Positions 1-10,544 of a stretch of DNA of 64,000 nt are shown in pieces. A program made the position numbers and the translations under genes. Every line of letters starts with the position of its first letter. Within the stretch, counting starts at the first letter, position 1. Source of the DNA: Malaya genurostris (Eukaryota > Arthropoda > Insecta > Diptera > Culicidae); NCBI RefSeq assembly GCF_030247185.1, contig NC_080571.1, positions 67,618,172-67,682,171 on the forward strand. The letters run 5' to 3'. Below the pieces are notes generated by a model. The model ran no database searches. It saw only the letters and a program-made list of their open reading frames with translations, and had not been told where the DNA came from.

Positions 1-54
1 GGATACAACCCCGCCGAAGGTATTCGAGGCGTGGTGTCAGGATGGGGAAGAACG
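1..54 (+). CDS. Trypsin-like serine protease, internal exon (gene enters from the left)
   Basis: Frame 1 reads GYNPAEGIRGVVSGWGRT and ends exactly at a GT donor (55-56, GTATGT), phase 0. The VSGWGRT block is the conserved chymotrypsin-fold segment (about residues 136-145, chymotrypsin numbering) between the catalytic Asp and Ser regions. The exons with the signal peptide, activation site, catalytic His and Asp lie left of the window. The reading frame joins without a shift to the exons at 11260 and 11826, giving a continuous S1-family C-terminus. As a family such enzymes are secreted endopeptidases; whether this one digests blood meal or works in immunity cannot be told from this part. Confidence 0.85.
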
Positions 55-326
55 GTATGTTAATTTGATTTTATGGTTGAATATTGTGCTAACTGTGGGT
101 AAACAGAAACCGCTGTTTGCGACAATTGCTCGTATCGGTGTGGATTTTTTTTACATAAAAGTAAGCTTCAATGTGTCTAGTTAGGATATTGAATATCATG
201 CTCGGTACGTGAGCAATACCGTGTCGCTGAACTCACTCGATTTTGAAACTTAAGTTTACTGTTGGTGAGATTTTCTAGAAGACATTGCACTTCGGCGCAA
301 TCGATACATTTTTGGCTCTCAAAGCT

Positions 327-412
327 AAGTGTCTGCTTAGCGATACACGCTGAATTGCAAAGTTGAACTAGTAGTTAAATTTGAACTGCTCACGCACTGA
401 TTAGTCGAAAAC
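327..412 (+). ncRNA. Decayed hammerhead copy (family D, copy 1)
   Basis: AAGTGTC then TGCTTAGCG at 327-340 aligns with the cleavage-site side of the intact copy at 21672. CACGCA followed by CTGATTA at 397-403 aligns with the core. The invariant CUGAUGA has become CUGAUUA (G8 lost), stem II reads GTCGAAAAC, and the GAAA strand is degraded, so this copy should not cleave. The upstream block AAGACATTGCACTTCG (near 280) is also shared with copy 3. Confidence 0.5.
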
Positions 413-889
413 AAATGTGCATTGTATGACGTATGGCATGTTTCTAACTGCTATTGTAGCAATAACGTGACTAGATAGCGACGGATCGTCTTCGTAATGT
501 GGTTTGATGAAGACACACAAGTAAATTTTATTTAAAATGCCGTTGAATGAGCATTCACAAAGAAGTGAAAAAAACACTGGTGTACGTCCTAGTTTAAGGG
601 AAAGGATTGCTTCCCTCATAAAATGCACAAATCTGCACAACCACTTGTATCTCATGCTATCACATAGGAATTTTTCTCAATAGGAGGGAAGATGAACCTA
701 TCCCCCAAAAGACGACTGGAGTAAATTAAAGTGGGCAGTTCCATTTTCTGATTCCCACGCATACTTCTTTGTCGGGCTTTTGGATGACACAAGTCTCATA
801 GTTGAAAATAACTGAAATGGTACTATTAGGTATTGATTACAGTAATATGGATAGTAAACCTCGAATAACGACGAATTCATTTAGAAATT

Positions 890-1275
890 TTATTAAAGAC
901 ATTTACTACACACTCTCCCTCCAGAAAATGTCCTAATGATCATCTCTGAGCAAGAACCTTTAGTGCCAAGTTTGATAGCAATCCGTTCTGTACTTTCGGA
1001 GTTATAACGTTACATATATTACATCCCCTTTTTAAAGTGACTGCTGCATTCACCCTTCATATAGTCATATCTAAGGTATGATAGTCATAAACAAATATCG
1101 ATTCTCGTCAAATTATATGAATTTTTATGCCCCCCTATGTCCTTGACACTTGCTACGCTCCCTTTCCTAGAAACAACTCTTAAGACCATCCCTGAAGAGC
1201 AAGAAGTATCTGTGCTAAGTTTGGTGGTAATCCGTTCAGTAGTTCCGGAGTGTGGCCTTACAAACATACAAACTT
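890..1275. repeat. Repeat H, two degenerate sub-units
   Basis: CCTAATGATCATCTCTGA, CCAAGTTTG, CAATCCGTTC and GGAGTTATAACGTTACA recur twice here about 250 bp apart, and again at 43240-43760. The spacer ATCGATTCTCGTCAAATTA is shared too. No coding capacity is visible. It is a dispersed non-autonomous repeat of unknown class. Confidence 0.55.
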
Positions 1276-1284
1276 ACATCCTGT

Positions 1285-1680
1285 TTGCCATTCTCTATAG
1301 AAAGGTATTAGAGTTGCTGGAAAACCCGACTTTTGAACGGAACCTCGGAGACCCATAGTATTATAAAAATGTACAAGTGTGCACTTTTCGAATATATTTT
1401 TACCGCTCAATTTTCTCAGAGACGGCTGAACCGATTTTAACAAACTTAAAAGCTACTGTCGGGCCAATGATTAAGTTCAAAGATCAAATGGCTGTGACGT
1501 CTGAGATATAATTGTATAAGTGACGTAAACGACAAAACGCATTGTTTTTTTTATCGCACAAGTTTCTCGGAGATGGCTGAACCGTTTTTAACAAGTCTAA
1601 GCCCGTTTGAAAGCTATTCTTAGACCATTGATCAAGTTCGAAGATCAAATAGCTGTGACGTTTGGTTCCGGTGGTTAAGG
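1285..1680 (+). repeat. Repeat B, about two tandem units
   Basis: It starts with a decayed CTATAGAAAGG motif and then has two units of roughly 150 bp, each with CTGAACCG, a TTTGAAAGCTA-like block, GATCAAGTTCGAAGATCAAA, GGCTGTGACG and GACAAAACGCA. The same unit recurs at 31913, 42010-42990 and 51780. Confidence 0.6.
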
Positions 1681-1844
1681 TTTGAAAATTTTCAATCTTG
1701 AAAAATCACCATAGGGGGAAGTACACGAAATTGTAATTGTAATTGTATTTGATGCCAAAAGTCCCAAATTGCATGAAATTTTTTTTTAATATCGACTATC
1801 TGGAACTTTTTTCCAAGTCCCAGAATTTTTTTCTGGATAACACC

Positions 1845-2080
1845 TTAAATAAAATAAACCTAGATTCCCCAGTGTAATAGTACTGTAGTTGAGAAACCCG
1901 TGACACCAAAAGCGCCGTCTGGTGTAGAATGGGTGCGTAAATGCTCCTGAAATGCATGCATAAAGTTGCTTGCGCATTTAACACAACCACAGTAGCTAAT
2001 GGAAAAAAGTGCACCCGTTTCTCACTAGAGGTGCTGTTAGTGTCACCGTACAGTGAGAAATCTATGTTTACTTAATTTAT
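1845..2080. mobile_element. MITE with 9-bp direct repeats, nested in repeat E
   Basis: GATAACACC occurs at 1836-1844 and 2081-2089, directly flanking a 236-bp segment. Its ends are inverted repeats: TTAAATAAAATAAACCTAGA on the left and, reverse-complemented, ATAAATTAAGTAAACATAGA on the right (16 of 20 matching, with weaker similarity beyond). A 9-bp duplication is usual for Mutator-type elements and possible for Merlin-type, but the superfamily is uncertain. There is no ORF. Confidence 0.6.
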
Positions 2081-2097
2081 GATAACACCATATCCCG

Positions 2098-2190
2098 ACT
2101 GGTAGCGTGGATTGCTCTGATTTTGCACTTTCGAGCAGAAATGGCATTTCTGTTCGAAAGTGCAAAATCAGAGCAATCCACGCCACCAGT
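2098..2190. repeat. 93-bp near-perfect palindrome
   Basis: Arms 2098-2143 and 2145-2190 (46 nt each) are inverted copies around a single central base, with 44 of 46 positions complementary and one of the two exceptions a G-U pair if transcribed. The arms read ACTGGTAGCGTGGATTGC inward. It lies in the protease intron, so it would be transcribed as a hairpin. It could be a fold-back element or a small-RNA hairpin source; the near absence of a loop argues against an ordinary microRNA precursor. Confidence 0.75.
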
Positions 2191-2799
2191 GTTTTTAAAT
2201 GAAAAACTGCATAAGACTTTTGGCATCAACATTTTTGTTTCGATTTCGGAAATTTCATATACCCCATGTTAATTGGGGTTATTTCCCATCCTTCTATTAT
2301 TTCATATCTTGTTTGATTCTATTTTATTTGTTTCCAGTGCTTCTTTTCACTTGCTTTACTTCGCAAAAGACCGATTCGATCCTCGAATTTCCATGGCATT
2401 CTCTCCTTTCCTATAGCTAAATCGCAAAATCTGCACACAATACCACTAGCAAACTTTCCAAATGCCTAAAACTCACCTTTTTGCAGCAATCGACGGTTAC
2501 CTTCAATCACAATATTCCAGCATTCCAGGAAAGCACGTCTAACTTGATGCAAGATAAAACCTAAGATGATTAGTTGGTTGATTTCATCGAAAATTCTACA
2601 CCGAGAAATTGCACTGAAGTTGACTTTTTAATCAAAAATTTGACTGGATGGAAAATATCGCATTCAACGCGTATGCCTACTACTCATTGATTATTAGGTT
2701 TTACATCACTGTATATAAAATACGCTCTTGGAATGCACCTTGTAGTTCCGAAACCGGAAGTCGCATTCTAATGAGAGTGTAGGATCTTTTATTTTAAGT

Positions 2800-2925
2800 T
2801 TTTACCATTCTATATGAAAAGGTTATAAAAATTACTGGAAATCCCGACATTGGATCTGTGCTCCGGAGACCCCTAGGGTAGTATAACATTCGACTCAGCT
2901 CGGCGAGATCGGAAAATACCCAAGT
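2800..2925 (+). repeat. Repeat B/A 5' end fragment
   Basis: CTATATGAAAAGGTTATAAA, AATCCCGACATTGGA, CGGAGACCCCTAGGG and CATTCGACTCAGCTCGGCGA match the 5' block of families A and B. No further unit follows. Confidence 0.5.
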
Positions 2926-2929
2926 TGTG

Positions 2930-3640
2930 ATATTGCCTTTATTGTGGTTATTAATCTTAATTAGCTTGTTGTTCGTGCTGTACCGAATTACTGTTTGACA
3001 ACATCCGGCACACGTCCACTTAGTTTACACGCTTCTCTCATTATCCTCAAACTCATTGTGACTATCACTTAACTCAGGATACCACATCCTCCCCATCAAT
3101 AGTAGAAATAAAGTGTATTAGAAATTCACAACGGTTGTAAGTGCTCAGATCGAAACTAAGTTTTGATACGAGTTACTCGTGTTAATCTTAAAATTAAATT
3201 CGGTCAAACTGTAATTCAGTGACCTCGTTTGCTTTCGTCAGAAGTGAACAACTATTACTAATTAGTGACTATAATGAAAAAGTAATAGATTATAATATAT
3301 TTACATTTATAGGATATAATTTCTTCATTAACTTAATATCACGAAACTCAACATATAATGGATTCTGAGTGCTCTCTGTGATGTATAAAGTAGATAATAA
3401 CCTGTGTGTAATATCTTAAGGAACGATCAGTTTTTTCATATAAATCATGATAAGGAAACTGGAAAACATAAAAATTTGTGATTATGGCAACTCTGGAAAC
3501 AATCTTCAGCTCATTGATTTATCAGCGTTTGGGAGTTTAGTAAAATGATTTCACTAGAATAAAATTTTTGTAACACCATTTAATTCTCCTATAGGTATAT
3601 TACGTCACTGTTTACATTCTCACAACATTTTCAATCATGT
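2930..3640. other. Intronic AT-rich stretch with no recognised feature
   Basis: No ORF of note, no terminal repeats and no resemblance to the other repeats in this window were found by eye. Confidence 0.4.
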
Positions 3641-3653
3641 TTAATGAACGTCA

Positions 3654-3703
3654 CATCACAAATACGTATTTCGAATATTATTTATATTCATCATCAGTGT
3701 ATC
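3654..3703 (-). ncRNA. Penelope-type minimal hammerhead motif
   Basis: On the minus strand the order is GATACA, CTGATGA (3691-3697 on +), a stem II GAATAT/ATATTC with a 5-nt loop, GAAA (3669-3672), then TACGTA folding as a loop-less stem III, then UU and TGTGATG. The core, the A15.1-U16.1 pair and a UH cleavage site are present. One extra U separates the core from stem II, and stem I pairs only weakly (ACA/UGU plus a wobble). Very short stem III is what is described for hammerheads in Penelope-like elements. No Penelope coding sequence is visible nearby. Confidence 0.42.
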
Positions 3704-4126
3704 AGGTTTTTTGAAAAGATTTTTCTGAAGAAATCTTAAAAAAACAGATAGGGGAAAGTGTTATAAAGCGTCCCTGCTGGCCAAAACGCCCCCTTCCTTT
3801 TTTAAGTATTCAAGACTTTTCTAAACAAAAGTTTTATCTCTAATGTTATCTTTTCTTAAGATCTTTCTGGTATGCAAGTTTGGCAGTTGTGGTTTGCTGG
3901 AAAATATGAAAAAACTGAAAATATCATTAGATAGCTTTTCGATGTAAGGTTTTGCTTCGACTAAACAAGCATTTTAATCGTGTAAAACGTCTAATTGTCG
4001 GTTGCAACTTAGTAATTAACTTTCAGCAGTGCTAATGTCTCTATATAGTATAAATATCTAGAGAATCAAAGCCATTTCTTTGATATACGAATTTTCTCAT
4101 AACAATCACCCACCTTCGATTCAACA

Positions 4127-6229
4127 GATTGTTCGGCATATTTGCCGCATAATCAACCTTCGCCAAGCGATGACTTCAAAAAGGTTGTATCATACTGTTG
4201 CAAAAGTGATTTACCGCTTGTAATCGGCAGTGACATAAATGCTCACCATATCATTTGGGGCAGCACAGATATAAATTCGAGAGGCTCTGATATGATGGAA
4301 TTTGTGAGCAGTACAAACCTGCACATAGTCAATGCAGGAAACCGTCCAACTTTTGCGAGATCTGGAAGAGAGGAGGTTTTGGACGTAACTCTCTGCTCTG
4401 ATAGAATTGCGCATGAGTTGGTGAATTGGCTCGTCTCCGATGAGCTCGAACCTTCGTTGTCTGATCATAAGTACATATTCTTTGATCATTCAAACGTTAA
4501 ATTTGATATTATCACATATCGTAATCCCAAATCTACAAACTGGGACCTCTATGAAGAGGGCTTGGCGACTAGATTTTACGGGTACCAACCAACAATTGAA
4601 ACCCCAATTGATTTGGAAAATGTTGTCGACGAGACAAACTCACTCATAGTTGCAGCATATGAAGAGGCTTGTCCACTTCGGATTGTGCGAGCTACTAGAG
4701 GAACTCCTTGGTGGAATGCTGAACTTGCTAGACTAAGGAAACTATGCAGAAGAGCTTGGAACCACCGACGCAGAAATGGGTCGGAGGCATTCGTGTCGGC
4801 TCGAAGGGCTTACAAAAATGCTCTTCGATCGTCTGAGCGAAGTGGTTGGAAAAGCCTCTGCACAAATGTCTCTAGTCTCAACGAGGCTAGCAGATTAAAT
4901 AAGTTACTTTCGAAGTCTAAGGACTTTAATGTCAGTTTCTTAAGAACTTCAGATGGTGAACACTTGTCTGATGAAGGTGATGTAATTCACTATCTTTTTA
5001 ACACTCACTTTCCAGGATGTATGGATCCATCACCGACAGCTCTTCCCGAGACTTTTTCAGGTAGTTACGATTCTTGGGCCCTTGCTCGAAGCGTTGTGAC
5101 GATTGAATCGGTCAAATGGGCAGTTGAGAGTTTTGCTCCGTACAAGTCTCCTGGAAAGGATGGAGTTTTCCCAGTGTTACTGCAGAAAGGGTATGAACAT
5201 TTCAAACATGTTTTGAAGAAAATACTTACTTTTAGTCTTGCGACAGGATATATTCCAAGAGCCTGGCAGGAAATAATTGTAAAATTTATTCCCAAAGGCG
5301 GTCGCGACACTTATGAGGAAGCGAAGAGTTTCAGGCCTATCAGTCTTAGCTCATTTCTTCTTAAAACAGTGGAACGCATAGTCGATCACTATATCAGGAA
5401 TGTTAGTTTGGGTGTGCATCCGCTACATGGAATGCAACATGCTTACCAGCGTGGAAAGTCCACTACAACCCTGTTACATGATGTTGTGTATAACATTGAA
5501 AAAGCTTTCTCACAAAAGCAATCTTGCTTGGGAGTTTTCCTAGATATTGAAGGTGCCTTTGATAACGTGTCTTTCAATTCAATTCTGGAAGCAGCCCGTG
5601 GTCATAGCATACCTTCAAGTATTACAAATTGGATACACGCAATGCTTAGCAATCGACTTCTTTGTTCATCGCTTCGGCAAGCAGAGATTAGAAAGCTGAG
5701 TGTCCGTGGGTGTCCTCAAGGTGGTGTACTATCCCCACTTTTATGGAACCTAGTCGCTGATGGTTTGTTAAGGAAACTTAATAACCTTGGATTTCCGACT
5801 TATGGTTTTGCCGACGATTATCATATATTGATGACCGGTATAAGCATTAACACTCTCTTTGATTTAATGCAACAAGCCCTGCGATCTGTTGAACAATGGT
5901 GTTGTCAGGTTGGATTATCTGTAAATCCGGGCAAAACATCAATGGTGCTTTTCACTCATCGTAGGATAATCACAGGAGCTCGTCCGTTACAGTTCTTCGG
6001 TTCAGAGGTTACTGTGGTCAATCAAGTTAAATACGTCGGGGTTATTCTTGACTCAAAACTGAATTGGTCTGCTCACATTGATTTCAGGATTAAAAGAGCT
6101 TGCATGGCTTTCGGCCAATGCAGACGAGCTTTAGGAAAATCATGGGGACTCAAACCCAGATATATTCATTGGATCTACACAACTATTGTTAGACCAATTT
6201 TAGCATATGGATGTCTTGTATGGTGGCTC
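4127..6229 (+). pseudogene. LINE endonuclease-reverse transcriptase segment
   Basis: This open frame of about 700 codons begins inside an apurinic-like endonuclease domain: VIGSDINAHHIIWGS is the catalytic Asp-Asn block, VLDVTLCS follows, and LSDHKYI is the terminal Ser-Asp-His motif. The reverse transcriptase follows with YKSPGKDG, FRPISLSS, HAYQRGKSTTT, VFLDIEGAFDNV, GCPQGGVLSPLL and the active-site YGFADD. The frame is interrupted after GCLVWW: the homologous continuation AHLQRM is in another frame, consistent with a small deletion near 6225. The N-terminal half of the endonuclease is absent because of 5' truncation. It cannot make an active protein. Confidence 0.85.
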
Positions 6230-7410
6230 ATCTCCAAAGGATGGTCCTAATGGCGATGACAGGAGCATTCACGACAACTCCTACTGCTGCTCTAGAGGCG
6301 CTACTGTGCATTAAACCACTTCATGTGTTCCTAAAACAAGAAGCATTATCTTGTGCATACCGTCTTAGGGTTACAGGGCTTTGGAACAGTAACCCATTAG
6401 ATTATGCTACCAGCCGCACTCGCTTGTGGTCTCAAATGGTTACGTGGGATGAGTATTTACTCGCTCCTAGTGACCTAACTCTCACATGCAGTTTTCCTTT
6501 CAAAACATTCAATGTGAGCTATCCTCTTCGTGAGGAATGGTTGTCTGGTTGTCTGGAACGACAACTTGATGAACACATAGTTTGTTATACGGACGGTTCT
6601 CTGTTGAATGGTCGTGCTGGTGCTGGTGTCTACTGTCGTGAAATGAGGCTGGAGCAGTCTCTTTCATTTGGTAGATACTGTACTGTGTTCCAAGCAGAAA
6701 TCTACGCGATTCTGTGTGGAATACAATCGGCACTTCAGCAGAGGATCTGTGGTAAACGAATTTATTTTTGTTCCGACAGTCAGGCAGCCTTGAAAGCACT
6801 CAGTTCGAATGACTCACGGTCGAATCTAGCGATCGCATGTCGAACTCAAATTGTAGACCTCAGCATTTCAAATGCTGTTTACTTCTTATGGGTACCCGGC
6901 CATTCTGGTATTACTGGAAATTAATGGGCTGATGAGTTGGCTAGAGCTGGTGCAACGAATGATTTCGTTGGTCCTGAACCAGCTTTACCACTTTCTACTA
7001 GTTGGATAAAGCACAAGATTCGTTCTTGGGCTGCATCCAAACATGCCAGCTACTGGCGCAGCTTGCAAACTTGCGCTCAGACAAAAGCATTTCTACCAGA
7101 TTTAAATCTGAAAATGTCAAAGTGTCTACTGCATTTCTCCAAGCATCATTGCAGTATTCTGGTCAGAGCTCTGACTGGACATTGCAAACTCAATTATCAC
7201 ATGGCTACTATTCAACGTTCTGAGTATTATTCGTGTGATTTGTGTGAATGCGATTATGGTACTTCATATCATCTGATATGTAACTGTCCCGCATTGACGC
7301 AGCTACGTATCCGGGTTTTTGGTTCTCCATACATGGTTGAGTCTGTGTATGCGGAGCTAAAATTGAAGGATATTCTCTCGTTTCTCACCCAATGTGGTAA
7401 GGAGCTATAG
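6224..7410 (+). pseudogene. LINE thumb, RNase H and C-terminal Cys/His segment
   Basis: This continues the same LINE in the next frame. Near 6590 YTDGS gives the first RNase H Asp, QAEIYAI the Glu, FCSDSQAA the second Asp, and LWVPGHSGITGN the late His block. An in-frame TAA at 6922-6924 replaces the residue before WADELA, after which the frame stays open to 7410. The tail has a Cys/His cluster (CDLC ... HLICNCPAL) as in related LINEs. A frameshift and a nonsense codon mark it as dead, but little else has decayed, so the insertion is not very old. Confidence 0.82.
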
Positions 7411-7469
7411 TCGGAAGGGTTCATCGTTCTTCCTGGAGTGAATGAATCTCTTCTGTATTCACCTTAAAT

Positions 7470-7760
7470 AGGGTTTAGCAGATTGTTTGGCATCCTTTTA
7501 GGGGGTACCGAATTTACTTCTGCTCGTACATACTGCGAATCGTTCTGCATTCTTCCGGGAGTGCAGAATGATGTCGCTTTTGTAAGGTCTCTAAATCCTC
7601 TCGGGAGTTGGAGGTTTTATTAACAGCAGACTGTTCGGGGCCTCGTAGAGGTTCAGAATTTACATCTGCTTCCACTAAATGTGACCCTCAGTAGATTGTT
7701 CAGAATCCCTTAGGGGTGCAGAATTTACTTCTGCTTTTATGTGTTTTTGTGTCGTCAATT
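7470..7760 (+). repeat. LINE 3' UTR with irregular internal repeats
   Basis: CAGATTGTTTGG (7479), CAGACTGTTCGG (7627) and TAGATTGTTCAG (7691) are each followed by a GAATTTAC.TCTGCT block. There is no coding capacity. Repeated motifs in the 3' UTR are common in such LINEs. Confidence 0.5.
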
Positions 7761-8405
7761 TTTCCCATCCTCCTAGTCCAACCCTTACAATTTCCTTTCA
7801 ATCCGTCCCTCTTATATATCGGGAAAATGATGCTAAAAACAAATTGATGGCAAGGCACAAATCTCCAAATATCAAGGGGAACGTGCCATTTGAGCCAATT
7901 TGTTCTGATTCCTGATTCCTGATGCTTCGAGTTAAAATATTGTTTTGAGGATTTATCACGGTTATTAAAACAAAAAGTAGCGTTGGGAGGATAAAAAATG
8001 TTGGTTTCCAATTGTAATTATTTGATTATGCAATTGATTTCTGATGCAAAGAATATCTTCTTTATCTGCTTTTCTTCTATACCGACATTTCAAGGGGCAT
8101 ATTGCATCATTGTTGTGGGGCATACCACTGATTTGTTGTGAGGTATATTATACGGTTGCTGGGGCGTTATGCCAACGGCAAGCGAAAAAACTGAGAATGT
8201 GGTCGTTTTGGAAAATGTGTTTGTATCAATCATTTCTCATCACTTTTTCCGAAATCATTGAAAATTATGTTCCTCAGACGTATTGCAAAGAAATACATAC
8301 ATTCTCGAACAAAATTTATCAGTACATTTAGAAATATCTCAATGTTTTCTTAAGAGGGGCATATTATAACACTTTACCCTACACTTAAGATTGTATCTTG
8401 TTGTG

Positions 8406-8839
8406 CAGGGGCGGCTCCTCCAAAAGATTTATTGGAGTGGTCATGCACTCTAAATATTTTGGCAACTGAAATAAATATTTCAAAATTTGCTAGAAATATC
8501 ATATGATATAACACTTTTTCTGTTATCCCCGTAGTTCGTCTCCGTGATCGTTCACATTTCTTAACTAAGTTACTAAATTTTTTAAACTAATTTACTACAA
8601 CATGAAATGTGCTATACTTTACCACTTTCGAATAATGGTTATTATTAGAGTAGTAATGAAAATGTTTGTGATCGTATCAAAGCTTTGGAAGAGCGACTAA
8701 ACTTGCTTACATGGCTGGTTTTTATTTACTCTAACCTCTCCGTTTCCTTTATAAACATGTTTATATATTGCAAAGTTTTATGATTTGTAGTAATAATCTT
8801 TTGTACCCTCCCAATAATTTATGGAACTTGTCGCCCCTG
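8406..8839. mobile_element. hAT-type MITE, 434 bp
   Basis: The left end reads CAGGGGCGGCTCC and the right end, reverse-complemented, CAGGGGCGACAAG. CAGGGGCG termini are typical of hAT elements. The 8 bp outside are TTGTTGTG and GTGTAGTG (6 of 8 matching), consistent with an aged 8-bp target duplication. There is no transposase ORF. Confidence 0.6.
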
Positions 8840-9119
8840 GTGTAGTGACATACATAGTGGATGTGTATAGCGACGTGGTACACCTATAGTAGAATTAAAT
8901 TGTGTTAAAAAAATATTCTAATCTTCAGCTGTTGCACATGTTCATAAGCCTTCTTGCCATAAAAATATTTGAGAGAAAACAGCAAACACAGTTGATCTTT
9001 GATGATTAATTGTGTCCCCTGTTTTCGGAATTTCCAATGGCGTGACAATACAATACCTTTAACTTGAATCTGATCCAGCACTGAAAAAAATTATTGCATA
9101 TCTTTTTTTCCTTTTGGAC

Positions 9120-9440
9120 ATGTCACCCTACGGAAGTAGGATCGGAATACAATAGAATACTATGAACCTATAAGAACTTTTATATGGAACTAATTCTGTG
9201 AAAATCGGGTAAACCATTTCATGAAAAAGTGAGTGCATATTTTTCCACTGTTTTGAAGTATTCCTCTTTGTAACTTCGGAACCGGAAGTGGAATTCGGTT
9301 GAAATTCAATAACGCGAGCCATAAAACCTTTCATATAAATCTAAGTTAGAGCGAATCAGTTCAGTCATCTCCGAGAAACTCGAGTGCATAATTTTGTCAC
9401 TCAGATATTTTGCGATCTCGTCGATTTGAGTCGAGTCGGT
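9120..9440 (-). repeat. Repeat A copy, partial
   Basis: GGAACCGGAAGTGGAATTCG, CATAAAACCTTTCAT, AATCTAAGTTAG and CATCTCCGAGAAA are the internal unit in minus orientation, degraded. Confidence 0.5.
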
Positions 9441-9717
9441 ATACACAGATAAAAATATTTATATCTTTTTTATGCACATATTTGGAGCAGGAAATTGAAT
9501 ATAAAGTTACTTCTTAGATATTATAATTTAATTTTACATCGATGATGGTTTTCAATCAAATTTTTGATTCAGTTGATGTCTAATTCAAAGTATCGTCGAA
9601 TTACATGTCGTGTAAATTTCATAATTTTTTTCTGTGTATGGTCAGTACTAGTTGATACTTCAAGTGATTGCATAAACTTTCTGTTTCGGACAAACAAAAA
9701 ATAGTATTGCACGCGTT

Positions 9718-9850
9718 TTTGCCTTTCTCATATAGAAAGGTTATGTAGAAAAAACCGACTTTTGAACAGACGTTCAACTCAGTTCGTCGAGTACGCAAAA
9801 TATATGTGTGTATATAACGTTTTTTTGCACTAACTTTACCCTTAGATTCA
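9718..9850 (+). repeat. Repeat A 5' end
   Basis: TTGCCTTTCTCATATAGAAA starts the family, followed by CGACTTTTGAAC, TTCGTCGAGTACGCAAAA and ACGTTTTTTTGCACTAACTT. The copy is lost after about 130 bp. Confidence 0.6.
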
Positions 9851-9959
9851 AATTAAAGGACCTAATTTTTTTTTCAAGTCTCGTTCGTACAAAGAGATTT
9901 TTGCATAATATGAAAATATTCCTGTAGCAATAATCGTATCTTGTATATTAGAAAATGTT

Positions 9960-10290
9960 TTAATAAATAGTTACCGGAAAACAATGTTGTTTGGAAGCAG
10001 TTTCAAAATCCAAATGACGACTTCCAGTTTATTGATGTTCTATGAAAACCTTGTTTATTTTCGAAAAGTATTTAATGCGTGGAAGCAGGTGTTTTAAGCT
10101 ATTCCCAAATTCAAGGTGGCGACTTCCGGTTTATTGATATGCTATGGAAAGCCATACAATATGGGTATTTTCGAAACGGGTTTAATGAGTAGATGTCGGG
10201 AAACGATGTTTAAGGTTGTTTCAAAGTTCAAGAAGGCTACCTCCGGTTTATCGATATTTCTTGAAAACCCTCTTGGATGTGTATTATTAT
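9960..10290. repeat. Three degenerate tandem units of about 100-117 bp
   Basis: CGACTTCCAGTTTATTGATG (10018), CGACTTCCGGTTTATTGATA (10120) and CTACCTCCGGTTTATCGATA (10236) sit at regular spacing with similar flanks (GTTTCAAA.TTCAA, TTTTCGAAA.G.TTTAATG). No terminal structure was found. Confidence 0.55.
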
Positions 10291-10544
10291 GATAGATTCT
10301 TGGCGGGCTCCGAGTCATTCAGAATCTTTCTTCGAAGTGGATGTTAACAGACAGGCTCGTCGAGAGAAAACTCGAGCCTGGGGGGACTGCAGTTTGTCGG
10401 GCCTCTGAATATAAGAATTAAAAACATTATAAGCATTGAACTATCATAGATTTAAGATATTTTAAATACATTCTTTGAACAAAATAATTCGCAAGCGATA
10501 TTTGTTTCGATTCGTGATACTTTGTTTTTTTTTTATGAAGAATG

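Larger units (their letters stand above)
1681..2265. repeat. Repeat E copy, split by insertions
   Basis: The left half at 1681-1844 carries TGATGCCAAAAGTCCCAAAT, ATCGACTATCTGGAAC and AAGTCCCAGAA. The right tail at 2198-2265 carries AAGACTTTTGGCATCAA and TTTCGATTTCGGAAATTTCA. They are the two arms of the palindromic family seen whole at 53067-53341. The intervening sequence includes the MITE at 1845-2080 and the palindrome at 2098-2190. Confidence 0.5.
4120..7924 (+). mobile_element. 5'-truncated LOA-like non-LTR retrotransposon
   Basis: The order is endonuclease (C-terminal part), reverse transcriptase, RNase H, a Cys/His motif and then a 3' UTR. That order, plus GCPQGGVLSPLLWNL and FADD, fits RNase H-bearing I/LOA-type lineages of mosquitoes; the exact clade is a judgement. 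Coding similarity starts abruptly near 4127 (DCSAYLP), so the 5' end is missing. CTTCGA occurs at 4114-4119 and 7925-7930 and may be a short target duplication, though 6 bp could be chance. The tail shows ATTCCTGATTCCTGA instead of poly-A. Confidence 0.75.
3751..8379. mobile_element. TA-flanked MITE split by a LINE insertion
   Basis: The left end is TA (3749-3750) then GGGGAAAGTGTTATAA. The right end, reverse-complemented, is GGGTAAAGTGTTATAA followed by TA (8380-8381). That is 15 of 16 matching terminal bases with a TA duplication, as in Tc1/mariner/pogo-type MITEs. Removing the LOA-like LINE at about 4120-7924 leaves a MITE of roughly 825 bp. No transposase is recognisable in either half. 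Confidence 0.6.

Noticed and set aside
7908..7924. Poly-A tail of the LOA-like LINE
   Set aside because: The end shows ATTCCTGATTCCTGA and no A run, so the exact 3' junction is left open.
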